Origin: Owenia fusiformis
Taxonomy: Eukaryota; Annelida; Polychaeta; Sabellida; Oweniidae
Direction of reading: 5' to 3'
Assembly (NCBI GenBank): GCA_903813345.2
Contig: CAIIXF020000004.1
Coordinates: 18,709,513 to 18,773,512, forward strand
DNA: 64,000 bases
Shown here: piece by piece, positions 34,789 through 45,618 of the stretch
Position numbering within the stretch: position 1 is the first letter of the stretch
Layout: every line of letters begins with the position of its first letter
Notes under the pieces: model-generated
Told to the model about the DNA's origin: nothing
The model's input: the letters and a program-made list of their open reading frames with translations, nothing else
The model's database searches: none
Made by a program: the position numbers and the translations under genes

Positions 34789-37700
34789 GTGAGTTAACAA
34801 GAAAATATCACCAGAAATTCACCTATATGTTGATTATGGTGGAAACAATTTCAGTATATAAGGTTAGTTCCAATGATTCATCTTTATGTCACATATTGTT
34901 AATGGTTTCCAACTTTTTGTGCATGGTGTTCGGTGGTTGGCAGTTTGTGGTCAGCATATGGCATCTGTAACAAATGGCAGGTGGTGACATTTTGCATCTT
35001 AATGGCTTGTTTTTATTTACATCAATCCCTTTATATTACATATTCTCATTTATTCACACCAAGTGCTTTAACGAACTTAGCCTGCATGGTGAGTGTGCTG
35101 ATGAGTAATTTTAGGCCTTTAGTATATTTATCCCATTTTAAAGTACGGTATCTCTAATAAATTAATTGTGTTGCTTTATATAATTTTATAATTTATAGAA
35201 CTACAATTTTTCTTTCAGGAGTGTGTCAAATTCTGTTTCTCCCTGGCTGAAGCACAAGAGAATCAACGATTTGGAATGTTGACACCAAAATTCAGTCTTC
35301 TGAAGCCATTAGAGGAATTCCTACACACTATGCTCCCTAATGACGCCCATGTTACATCATCGGGAAAGCTGTTTGTATCACTTACGGAAATGTCTTCCAA
35401 TAAAAATGTTTTGAAATCTACTTTTGAGACGAAGGATGAATTAATACAGGTATGTGCTATAATCACCTGAAGGTGGGATACTTTATTTTTCCCATATGAT
35501 TGTTCCATATGTTACTTAGGAAAAGTACATTTGGTTGGAGGATAATTGGAAATAAACTACATATGCAACTCAGTGTAAAATATTAATAAATGAAGAGAAA
35601 CTAAAACAGTAACTGTACTGATATGTAGAAATGCAGATGATCTAAACTCTGCTCATATTGATTATAGTTTAGAGATAAACCACATTCATCATGTAAATTA
35701 AAAACAAACCTTGGGAAGATTTCACCTGATAATAAAGTTCAGTTGGAATACAGTGAAGCCCTCATATGTCTGTCTGTGCATACTATAATTAATATAATAC
35801 TGGATATGACAATGGAAAAAATGAAAATCAATCTATAATCTATCTACATGTTGTACAGGGTGACCCAAAAAAATGCAACCCTCCATTTCTTCAATATTTT
35901 TCTTAAATGGTGGTAAATTGCTCTGAAATTTGGCACACGAGGACTATATTCAATGTGGGATCCTCTGGCAAAGTTCCAATAATTCTAGTCTTATATTGAT
36001 AGAGTTATGGTCGTTCCAAAATATGCTCCAAATGTCGTCCATTTCCAATGTTAGGTTTTCGAATGAATCACATTCCCTTCTTTCTGAACATGTAAATTCA
36101 AGAAATAATGTGTTCTGGGATCACAAATTCCAGATGAAGTGCTTCAAAGGCCCCTTCATTTTGTTAAATGCACAGCTTGGGCTGCCAATTTCCAAACATG
36201 AAATCATCAGCCCCTTTTGGTTTAAGGTTGATAATGGCAACACTGTTACTGTTAACACACAGCGCAATCCAGGTGTTCCCAGGAAGTTCTAGGCAGTTCT
36301 AGAGTGACATAGAGGCTTCAATAGACAATAACAGTGGTTCTAGAAGGATGGAGCTACTCCTCACACTTCTAATGATAGCATAGCCTGGCTCACTAGTCAT
36401 TTCTATGAGAAGATTGTCTCTCCTAGGACGGAGAACCCGTGGTCATCCCACAGTCTTGATCTCAATGCCCCTGACTTCTATATATGGGGTTATTTAAAGG
36501 ATAATGTGTATGAAAATAACCCTCCCGCAATTGCAGAACTCCAACAAGCAATGGCTGCAAAAATTTGAGCCATACCCATGGGGAAGAATGCATCCGTGTT
36601 ATGAATAGTTTTCCTAGACGACATCTGGAGCATATTTTGAAACAACCATAACTCTATCAATATAAGACTATGGTTATTAAACTTTGCCAGAGGATCCCAC
36701 ATTGAATGAAGTCCTTGTGTGCCAAATCTCAGAGCAATTTACCTCCATTTAAGAAAAATATTGAAGAAATGGAGGGTTACATTTTTTTGGGTCACCCTGT
36801 AGATGTCCAAATGTTAGTCTAAATTGATATTTGTGTAAAGATTGTATGGTTATGTTGCTCTTAAACAAAACACATGAGGCAGTATATTTATATACTACAA
36901 GATGTGTGTCCATCAATCCATCTCTCAATTTGTCTAATTCAGTTTGTCTTAGTCATTATTGTTAAGACATTTCAAATAATACCTTTTTTATATGGAAATT
37001 GATCCTTGGGGTTTGCTACTCACTGGAGTTGCTGTTTATAGTAATTTAGTTGTTATTGAATCTGTCAAATTAATCCATAATTATCTCCCAGCAAGCCTAT
37101 TACAAGCCACACCTTTAATCTCCAGATTATTCATCTAACCAACTGCTCTTCTGGTGTTTAGTACAAATGTGAATATCAATTAGGCCATAAGAAGTAGATT
37201 CTTTGTTTTGCATTCTCCTTGCTTGCACGATTTTGAGTAAATCATAAAAAACAAACACATCCAAATAGTAATCACAAGGGTCTGAAAATGCCATCGCATT
37301 TCATTCAATAAGAATCAGACGAAATGGCGGATAATTTGATGTGCGTCAAAATTGACAGTGTTATTGATTACTTTGGCATACATTGTGTATTTTCTTATTT
37401 TTTACCCTTGAGTAATAGCTATGTTTAAATTTATTAGATATGTGTTTGTAATTACTGCAAATTGGTATGTTATCCCTTAGCCCATAAAATGTATACATTT
37501 CTCAGGAAACAAGTTGTGTTTTTCTTGAGTTTGTGTTTGTTTTCCTTGTACCCTTGCATGAATTGAATTTTGCCAGGACGCAAAACAAAGAATATACTTC
37601 TTATGGCCTTATTAATACTAAATGTGAAGTCTGTTTTCTTTATTTTTTGCAAATTCTACTTCAACTCTATTTTCTTTTAAAAACATGATATGACCCTAAT

Positions 37701-40535
37701 GATATATTTCTCATAGTCATTTAAATACATTTCATTTAGCATGCTTTCACTCATTACCATCTTCATTGGGAAGTTCCAAGCACTGGATCCAGGTGAACCC
37801 TTGGTGGGCCCAGAAATAAATATTTGAGCCCAAAAAGTATTTGGGCCCAAACATTTTGTAGGGCCTCAATTAGTGGGCCTTTTTGGGCATTACTTGGCCT
37901 TTTGTCAAACTGTTAAACAATTTTTGGATTTTGGGGCTCAAAATTTTCAAGATTTGAAATCTGCCCCCCCCCCCCCGTCTTGTTAGCTTCTGGATCTGCC
38001 AGTGATTGAACTGCTTGTTTTGAACTTACTATACTCTAATATTCTTTCTTACTTTTTTCCAGTGTTTGCTGGGTAGTAGCTGTATTCCACATGTTACTGG
38101 CACCACTCCTATAGAGATCAATGGAAAGGTAGGTAGCTATATTCCACATGTTACTAGCACCACTCCTATAGAGATCAATGGAAAGGTAGGTAGCTATATT
38201 CCACATGTTACTGGCACCACTCCTATAGAGATCAATGGAAAGGTAGGTAGCTATATTCCACATGTTACTAGCACCACTCCTATAGAGATCAATGGAAAGG
38301 TAGGTAGCTATATTCCACATGTTACTGGCACCACTCCTATAGAGACCATTAGAAAGGTAAGTAGCTATATTCCACATGTTACTAGCACCACTCCTATACA
38401 GGTCAATGGAAAGGTAGGTAGCTATATTCCACATATTACTGGCACCACTCCTATAGAGACCATTGGAAAGGTAGGTAGCTATATTCCACATATTACTGGC
38501 ACCACTCCTATAGAGATCAATGGAAAGGTAGGTAGCTATATTACACATATTACTGGCACCACTCCTATAGAGACCATTGGAAAGGTAGGTAGCTATATTC
38601 CACATGTTACTGGCACCACTCCTATAGAGACCATTGGAAAGGTAGGTAGCTATATTCCACATGTTACTGGCACCACTTCTATAGAGACCATTGGAAAGGT
38701 AGGTAGCTATATTCCACATGTTACTAGCACCACTCCTATACAGGTCAATGGAAAGGTAGGTAGCTATATTCCACATGTTACTAGCACCACTCCTATACAG
38801 GTCAATGGAAAGGTTGGTAGCTATATTCCACATATTACTGGCACCACTCCTGTAGAGACCATTGGAAAGGTAGGTAGCTATATTCCACATGTTACTGGCA
38901 CCACTCCTATAGAGACCATTGGAAAGGTAGGTAGCTATATTCCACATGTTACTGGCACCACTCCTATAGAGACCATTGGAAAGGTAGGTAGCTATATTCC
39001 ACATATTACTGGCACCACTCCTATAGAGATCAATGGAAAGGTAGGTAGCTATATTTCACATTTACTGGCGCCACTCCTATAGAGACCATTGGAAAGGTAG
39101 GTAGCTATATTCCACATGTTACTGGCACCACTCCTATAGAGACCATTGGAAAGGTAGGTAGCTATATTCCACATGTTACTAGCACCACTCCTATACAGGT
39201 CAATGGAAAGGTAGGTAGCTATATTCCACATATTACTGGCACCACTCCTATAGAGATCAATGGAAAGGTAGGTAGCTATATTACACATATTACTGGCACC
39301 ACTCCTATAGAGACCATTGGAAAGGTAGGTAGCTATATTCCACATGTTACTGGCACCACTCCTATAGAGACCATTGGAAAGGTAGGTAGCTATATTCCAC
39401 ATGTTACTGGCACCACTCCTATAGAGACCATTGGAAAGGTAGGTAGCTATATTCCACATATTACTCGCACCACTCCTATAGAGACCGTTGGAAAGGTAGG
39501 TAGCTATATTCCACATATTACTGGCACCACTCCTATAGAGATCAATGGAAAGGTAGGTAGCTATATTCCACATAATACTGGCACCACTCCTATAGAGATC
39601 AATGGAAAGGTAGGTAGCTATATTCCACATGTTACTAGCACCACTCCTAAAATCTCCTAGAATGGTCAATGGGAAGATAGGTCACTATTCCACATGTGAT
39701 TGGGATCAACATTCAATGTTTTCATTTACATAAATCACATATTTCATAATAATTTGTGCAATGAAGTCCCATTCACTTTCAACCCAACAACATTCATAAA
39801 TACAATAATGTTTGATGGAAAGGGGAATTTGATTGGTTTAAATATAAGTCATTTAATCAAATATTTGACAAAACAAGTTTCTTTCCTGATAATTTAATAA
39901 TCTTGTTCAATACACTTAAGTTCTTAAGCAGGGGGGAGTAGCTGATTTTCGCTAGAAAATTCAACAAATCCGGAAAATTAATTTTTCATCTGTATTTGCA
40001 GAAATATAAAGATGGTGGGATCACAGACAACCTGCCAATATTCAAAAATGGCCGAACAATTCGTGTGACACCATTTTGTGGTCGTCAGGAAATCAGCCCT
40101 CATGACAAAAGGGGGCGTGGTTGGTATCTGACATATTGTAATGAAGAATTCCAAGTGAATGCCAATAACCTTATAAGGGGTTACCACGCCTTCTCTCCAC
40201 CACAAAAGGATTTGATGTGGATGTATTACTACCAAGGCTATTTTGATGCAACAAGATTTCTTAAAGCTGAAAATTTATATGATGATGTCACTGGACAAGA
40301 CGATGTACCAAAATCAGAGAATATGCCAGATTCTCACTCAGGTATTGAAAATTGTGTCCACCCACAAGTCAATATGTCTCCAAAATCTATTAGATTGACA
40401 AAAAGTGATACGGATATTCATTCACTAGAGGAAAAGGAGGAAAATCAAGATGCAAGAAAGCGCTGTGCATCTTCTAATGGGTCCAATACAAATGCCAGAG
40501 AATCTGACAAAGTTCAATTTGAGTCTACTTTATAA
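34609..40535 (+). CDS. PNPLA4: Patatin-like phospholipase, PNPLA4-like
   Basis: Exons 34609-34788, 35219-35449, 38063-38128 and 40002-40535 (all junctions phase 0) give 336 residues. The patatin fold is clear: oxyanion-hole motif GCGFLG (10-15), nucleophile elbow GASAGS with Ser43, and the catalytic Asp163 in DGG. The N terminus (NLSFAGCGFLGIYHLG) and GRTIRVTPF favour PNPLA4; DELIQ and GITDNLP also recall PNPLA2 (adipose triglyceride lipase), so orthology is likely but not proven. Adjacency to PUDP, as in human, supports PNPLA4. The family hydrolyses acylglycerols or retinyl esters at lipid droplets or membranes. The C terminus extends about 80 residues beyond the domain, is polar (EEKEENQDARKR) and looks disordered. 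Exon 3 is tiny (22 codons) and is followed by a 28-copy array of itself plus its splice donor. Confidence 0.88.
35219..35449 (+). CDS. PNPLA4: PNPLA4 exon 2
   Basis: Acceptor TTTCTTTCAG ends at 35218; donor GTATGT begins at 35450. Encodes ECVKFCFSLAEAQENQRFGM to TFETKDELIQ. Phase 0 on both sides. Confidence 0.92.
35856..36799. mobile_element. Decayed mariner/Tc1-like element in PNPLA4 intron 2
   Basis: Ends CAGGGTGACCCAAAAAAATG and its complement, with TA on both sides (35854-35855 and 36800-36801); the inverted arms are about 150 bp or more. Plus-strand remnants include HEIISPFWF, DGATPHTSNDS, PWSSHSLDLNAPDFYIWGYL and AELQQAMAAKI, typical of the catalytic region of this superfamily. Stops and frame changes interrupt them. 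Confidence 0.87.
36137..36567 (+). pseudogene. Broken transposase of the 35856-36799 element
   Basis: Reading across frames, segments HEIISPFWFK, DGATPHT, HSLDLNAPDFYIWGYLKD and NPPAIAELQQAMAAKI occur in the expected order. DGATPHT and LNAPDF would be the second and third acidic positions of the DDE/D triad. The gene cannot make a full protein as it stands. Confidence 0.65.
38063..38128 (+). CDS. PNPLA4: PNPLA4 exon 3 (22 codons, shortest form)
   Basis: A pyrimidine-rich acceptor (CTTTTTTCCAG) ends at 38062. The exon encodes CLLGSSCIPHVTGTTP then IEINGK, with donor GTAGGT at 38129. This matches the segment between the DELIQ block and the catalytic DGG in relatives. Using later donors in the following array would extend the exon by 19 codons per copy, in frame, for up to 16 extra copies. 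Confidence 0.85.
38075..39655 (+). repeat. 57-bp array repeating PNPLA4 exon 3 and its donor
   Basis: About 28 copies of a 57-bp unit. Each reads GTAGGTAGCTATATTCCACA, TGTTACTGGCACCACTCCTA, TAGAGATCAATGGAAAG, so its end plus the next start forms AAAG|GTAGGT, a strong splice donor. The first unit is exon 3 itself (starting GGTAGTAGCTGTATT). The period equals 19 codons (VGSYIPHVTGTTPIEINGK), and the frame stays open from exon 3 through copy 17. A 1-bp deletion near 39061 (CACATTTACTGG) then leads to a stop at 39082. Variant copies carry GTAAGT (38356) or GTTGGT (38814) and ACCATTGG or AGGTCAATGG near the end. Confidence 0.97.
40002..40535 (+). CDS. PNPLA4: PNPLA4 exon 4 (catalytic Asp, C terminus)
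   Basis: Acceptor TATTTGCAG ends at 40001. Encodes KYKDGGITDNLPIFKNGRTI, SPHDKRGRGW and the PPQKDLMWMYYYQGYFDATR block conserved in PNPLA2/4. A polar tail and a stop at 40533-40535 follow. Confidence 0.92.
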   Translation, partial: KYKDGGITDNLPIFKNGRTIRVTPFCGRQEISPHDKRGRGWYLTYCNEEFQVNANNLIRGYHAFSPPQKDLMWMYYYQGYFDATRFLKAENLYDDVTGQDDVPKSENMPDSHSGIENCVHPQVNMSPKSIRLTKSDTDIHSLEEKEENQDARKRCASSNGSNTNARESDKVQFESTL

Positions 40536-41886
40536 GGGATTTATTGTCTCTAACTTGTGATATACTAGTATAATGTTTCATGGAGATTGGCTTGGTTGTA
40601 AAAGGTTTATTATTAATTCTGTAAAATTAACTTTGGTAAATAGGCATTTAGCATTTAATTTCACATTTTTGAAACTATCCCAAAATCATAAAAAGTACCA
40701 AATATTTATTTAAAAAAAACAAATAAAATGGCATTTAAGCTAGGACCTATAGTGTAATGGGACTTTGTGCTAGTCATTTCAGTCCATTCACATTTTAGTA
40801 GACTAGTTTTGGTCAAATGAATATAAATATAAAGGCTGTATTTTTGTATGCCCCTAGTGCAAGTTTTGATCTCACATGTACATTCCGGTCATACAGTGTC
40901 GTTATAACAAGGCATGGGAAAACAGTCATACCAACAGACTCAGTCATGTCAGTGCAGTTTATGCAGCCATCACCCAGTTGCTTGTTACATTATACAACAA
41001 TAGCATTTACCATAACACATTACATTAATGTACCATATGTGTTTACAAGGCTTGATTGTCATTTTCTTTTCTTTGCCTTATAACATTTATAATGGTCTTT
41101 CGAGTCTAGCCAAACTTGTAATAAAATAAATCTTATACATGTACTCACTGTCACATGAAATAAACTAAAAATGAAACAAAAAAGTGTTTCTAAACATGAC
41201 GTCTCGGGATTACATGTTTTACATGACAGTTTTCAATGCATTGTTATGAGCGGAAATGCAATGGATTTATTTTTTAAACCATATCACCTATTTATAAAGT
41301 CTAGTATACATACAGTAATGGGGTTCTGACTGATGTAGATCAGGTGTTTGATAAAATTACTGTTTTAGTTTCAAATTGAGGAATTAGTAAATGGCCTTAA
41401 ATTCATTCAAAAAATGTTTGTCAATGATACATCAGTTACATCACACAGATATTTTTACATTTTGTCAATCTTCATACAGCTGACGTGTATTGTTAAATTG
41501 AGGTTCAGAAGTTAGAAAGTTGTTTTAGTTCTGTTTTGTATTGTACACTGTTTTGTATTGTACACTGTTGTGTATTGTACACTGTTGTGATTTATTTGCC
41601 ATTGTATTGTTTTGGCATCAGAGCATCAATAAAAGATATATATATGTAAAAAATACTTAACATGCTGATTTTTTGTTCCATTTTTGCTTCGCCCTCTTTA
41701 AACTAACAAAAAAATGAATGGAACCTTTAATAAGGAACCATGCAGATAGAATGGTAAACACAAAGCTCATTTTATATTAGCTTAAACCACACTTAGGTAG
41801 CAACAAAATAGAATGAACTGTGTTTTATTTTTAAGAATTTACAGCTATAAGAAAGGGAAAGCGTGCATTATTTTTCTATCGTTTTT
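40536..41886. other. PNPLA4 3' region and intergenic sequence
   Basis: AATAAA at 40722-40727 lies about 190 bp after the stop and is the best polyadenylation signal. Further AATAAA motifs lie at about 41120 and 41630. A small repeat TTTTGTATTGTACACTG occurs three times at about 41534-41582. No other gene recognised. Confidence 0.5.
40722..40727 (+). terminator. Likely PNPLA4 polyadenylation signal
   Basis: Canonical AATAAA 187 bp downstream of the PNPLA4 stop codon, the first on this strand after the gene. Usage is inferred. Confidence 0.5.
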
Positions 41887-43179
41887 AGCTCACATGGTGA
41901 GCTTTTGCAATCACTCACTTGTCCGTCTGTCTGTCTGTCCGTCCGTCCGTCCGTCCGTCAACAATAGTGGCACGTTTTAAAACCTCTGTCGATAGGATTC
42001 CTGTTTTAAGTTATTTCTGTTCAACATCAAAACAGAAAACTCCCCTATGACTCCTGGTTCAAAAGCTCGCCTATTTTCAAAATGGCCACCACTTTTGTCT
42101 CGCGAAATTCACTTTTGACCCATTTCCTAGCTTTACAAATAATTTCAGGTGTCCTACATTGTAAAAATTCATGTCTATGTAAAGGGTATATATATGAAAT
42201 AATTTTGTTACAAAAAATCAGCGAAAAATTATATCCATTTTTTTATTTTCAGCCATTTTAGTTAACATTGATTTGTCTATCTGACTCGCGAAATCCACTT
42301 TCCGTCAATAACAGTGGCACATTTTAAACCTCTGTCGATAGGATTCCTGTTTTAAGTTATTTCTGTTCAACATGAATACAGAAAACTCCCCTCCTGGTTC
42401 AAAATCTCGCCTATTTTCAAAATGGTCGCCATTTTTGTCTCGCGAAATTCACTTTTGACCCATTTCCTAGCTTTACAAATAATTTCAACATCAATACAAA
42501 AAACTCTCCTATGACTCTTGGTTCAAAAGCTCGCCTATTTTCAAAATGGTCGCCATTTTTGTTTCGCGAAATTCACTTTTTGCCCATTTCCTAGCTTTAC
42601 AAATAATTCCTGCATTGTAAAAACTGCCATGTCACTAAGAGTAGTTGTATGAAATAATTTTGTTACAAAAATTCGGCAAAATATTATATCCGTTTTTTTA
42701 TTTTCAGCCATTTTAGTTAACATTGATTTGTCCATCTGTCTCGCGAAATCCTCTTTTGGACCATTTGCTTAAAACCTCTGTCGATAGGTTTCCAGTTTCA
42801 AGTTATTTTTGTTCAACATCAATACAAAAAACTCCCCTATGACTCCTGGTTCAAAAGCTTTCCTGATTTCAAAATGGTTGCCATTTTTGTTTTGCGAAAT
42901 TCAATTTTGGCCCATTTCCTAGCTTTACAAATAATTTCAGGTGTCTTGCATTGAAAAAAGCCATGTCACTGTAAAGGGTAGGTGTATGAAATAATTTTGT
43001 TACAAATAATTGGCAAAAAATTATATCTGTTTTTTTTCAGCCATTTTACTTAACATCGATTTGTCCATCTGTCTCTCAGTCAGTCCAAAATAGTGGCAAG
43101 TGGCTTAAATAATTTTGTTACAAAAAATCAGCAAAATATTATATCCGTTTTTTTTTATTTTCTGTCACCATGTGAGCCC
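41887..43179. mobile_element. AGCTCACATGG element with TCCG-rich tract
   Basis: Begins AGCTCACATGGTGAGC, followed by a GTCCGTCTGTCTGTCTGTCC/GTCCGTCC tract, and ends near CACCATGTGAGCCC, so the ends are short inverted repeats. The interior consists of about four degenerate copies of a module containing GCGAAATTCACTTTTGACCC and CATTTCCTAGCTTTACAAAT. Similar elements are common in marine invertebrate genomes. No protein. Confidence 0.7.
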
Positions 43180-43392
43180 AGTACCCACAGTACTAATTTT
43201 TTAAAGAGTGTACACTTGGCATTAGCTATCCAAATCCAGTGTGCACTAAAGCTGAACTAATTATACCCTATTCACTCTTTCAATAGCCTAGTTGAATAGT
43301 AAACGCAAAAGAAACAAACTTAATTAAACTATACATGCCCTGTCAAAGGCTTTGTATAAAAAACCTCCTACCTCATACCCACCTACTTGGGA

Positions 43393-43945
43393 CATGATAC
43401 AGTCATTGAAGGGTACAATTTTAAAGATTTTAAAATCTCAAAATAGCTCTAATTATTTACATTTCTACAATTCCGGCTTTATTTTATGACTAGACGGATG
43501 ACAGACAGTGTATGCCCTAAGGATTCCAGAGCTGCTGGTCAAAAAGGCATTACTGACCAGTTGCAATGTTATTTTCCTATACCTAGTGAAAAAATCAACT
43601 GGTCAATATCAAAAGTAACCAGATAATGACCAGCTGTCCGACGCTTAAGGCGTGCCCTGATGACAGATCCATAAATAAAGGCATATGGGTGCATTGTAAT
43701 GTGTAATGACCCGAGGGGGCCCCAGGGGAATAACTATAACTAACGACCACAAGCATAGGTCCTACAAGCCAGATAAAGAATTTGAAAGAAAGTGTGCTAA
43801 ATTGGATGCTCCGAGTGGGAATGGAACCAAGCTGGGATGTAGTAGCAACTTGATCAATGGTCGTTACAAATGCATATAATTCATCATAAACTAAGATTTA
43901 CAAACTTAGATCTTTAAAATTGAACCCTTCAAAGACTGTATCATG
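43393..43945. mobile_element. Foldback/MITE-like element
   Basis: CATGATACAGTCATTGAAGG near 43393 and its imperfect complement ending GTATCATG at 43945 form inverted ends of about 37 bp (through TTTTAAAGAT). No coding capacity. Confidence 0.65.
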
Positions 43946-44109
43946 TTCAACAAAACAAAATTATAACATTGTAGCCTGATTTTTCATTCATGATTGAATA
44001 GAGCCAGGCTTTAAATAGACCACACGTCACGTGCACTGGACCCCGGATTGAATATAGTGAATCCAAAAATTAATGGTGGAGTGATACCTGTGCACTGATA
44101 CTGCAGCGC

Positions 44110-44203
44110 CATCACGTGGAAGCGTGAAAGCCGCCATATTGGATCTTGCAAGCACTCCCAAATACTTTGTGCGTTTATATTACAAATTTCCTATCGTTTA
44201 AAG
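44110..44203 (+). promoter_or_regulatory. Candidate RBMX promoter and untranslated first exon
   Basis: CACGTG (E-box) and GCCGCCATATTGG, a YY1-like motif typical near start sites of housekeeping genes, are followed 70 bp later by AAAG|GTAAGC, a strong donor at 44204. The first coding RBMX exon begins at an acceptor (47246) with the ATG only 9 bp inside it, so an untranslated first exon must exist upstream. This is the best candidate, though 3 kb away and unproven. Confidence 0.35.
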
Positions 44204-44680
44204 GTAAGCGCTTCTAGTTAAATGTAGACTTTTGTTAAAATAGGCATTGGGGATCTCAAGAGCACTTTATTGTTAATACAGTTTATCACTTTTTTACAAA
44301 ATTTGCAAATGAACTTCTGTTTGCTTTGTTTTTCAGATTTTTCCGATTCTTTTGGGTAGCTTAGTTTTGGCTTGTCTTTAGCTTAGTCTAGCCTAGTCTG
44401 AATCATCTTTTCGTTGTGAACATCAATTAAATATCTACATAAGTAGTCAAAGGAGTAGTGCGATAATTTATGGCACATAGGCCCCAGGACATTTATAAAT
44501 AAATAGAGTCAAATCTACTTATTTATACATGTATTAGGTGGGTATCCAAAACCATGGACAGGGGCATAGATCCCGGCCAGATTATTTTGTAGTAGAATCA
44601 GTAGCTCAATAAATATTTCTGTATTATTCTTTGAGCCTATGATCCTACTACAAAACGATCTGGCCAATATCTGTGGACAG

Positions 44681-44765
44681 GGGTGACGTTCTATCGAAAC
44701 TCAGATATCTAGATCGAGACTAAGACATTATTTAAATGTCTGAGTTTTGATAGAACGTCACCCCC
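44681..44765. repeat. Short hairpin
   Basis: GGGTGACGTTCTATCGAAAC at the left and GTTTTGATAGAACGTCACCC at the right are nearly perfect complements around a 40-bp loop. Probably a remnant of a foldback element. Confidence 0.7.
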
Positions 44766-45196
44766 GTCCGTGTACAAAACCAGAAATTCTGAAGATGCCA
44801 ACCAATCTCCAAGCTTTCATTCAGTGCAATCCGTACCTACTTCACTTACCTCATGTAGTTCTTAAAATTCCCGTGAAATTTACCATTCTAGAAATGTTGA
44901 TCTACTTCAAAAAAAAAAAATTTTTGCGTTTGCTCCTGATTTTTAGAGGTGTCACAGTTTCCCGACGTATTGGACTGTCAATTTCGGTCCAGATGCTTCA
45001 GTACATAAATTACTTCCCTAGAATGCTTAAAAACGTGTATAAATAGCGAGGAACACCTCCGATTTCATTCTGAAAAATTAAATATTTTCACTTGTTATTT
45101 TCACCGTTGTTATGCAGTTCGTTTTGAAGTGACATCACCCCCATATTCGTAATATTCAATGTCTAATAAACGAATACCACATGTCGATGTGATGTT

Positions 45197-45618
45197 TTAA
45201 GGTCAGGGTGCATGTTGGGAAATTTTCTGCATTCCTCAATTGAGTCACATGTTATTTTTCAAACAAGAATCACTCCTTCCCTTCATTGTCTATATCTTCC
45301 AGTTTTGCACAAAGAGTGCACTTATGTGCCTAGAAAAGACTTGCGAGAAGAATGTTTTGATAAAGTGTATAAAAAACAAGAAAATTCAGTGAAAAAAATC
45401 AGAAAATTTTCAGAAATTTTTTTCACTGAATTTTCTCATTTTTTATACATTTTACAAAACAAACCTTCTCACAAGGCTTTTCTAGACACAGAAGTGCACT
45501 CTTAGTGCAAACTTGGAAGATGTAGACAATGTGGGGAAGGAGTTATTCATGTTTGAAAAATAACATGTGACTCAATTGAGGAATGCAGAAAATTTCCCAA
45601 CATGCACCCTGTCCTTAA
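45197..45618. mobile_element. Near-complete palindrome (foldback MITE)
   Basis: About 420 bp, palindromic over nearly its full length: TTAAGGTCAGGGTGCATGTT at the left end and the complement ending CACCCTGTCCTTAA at the right. The centre (AATTCAGTGAAAAAAATC / TTTTTTTCACTGAATT) is also paired, leaving almost no loop. No protein. Confidence 0.9.

Noticed and set aside
38036-39669. Minus-strand open frames of 322 and 206 codons (MWNIATYLSNGLYRSGASN repeats)
   Set aside because: They are the antisense of the 57-bp PNPLA4 exon array; a period divisible by three keeps both strands open.
41930-41960. TCCG/TCTG microsatellite as a stand-alone feature
   Set aside because: It is an internal part of the 41887-43179 element.
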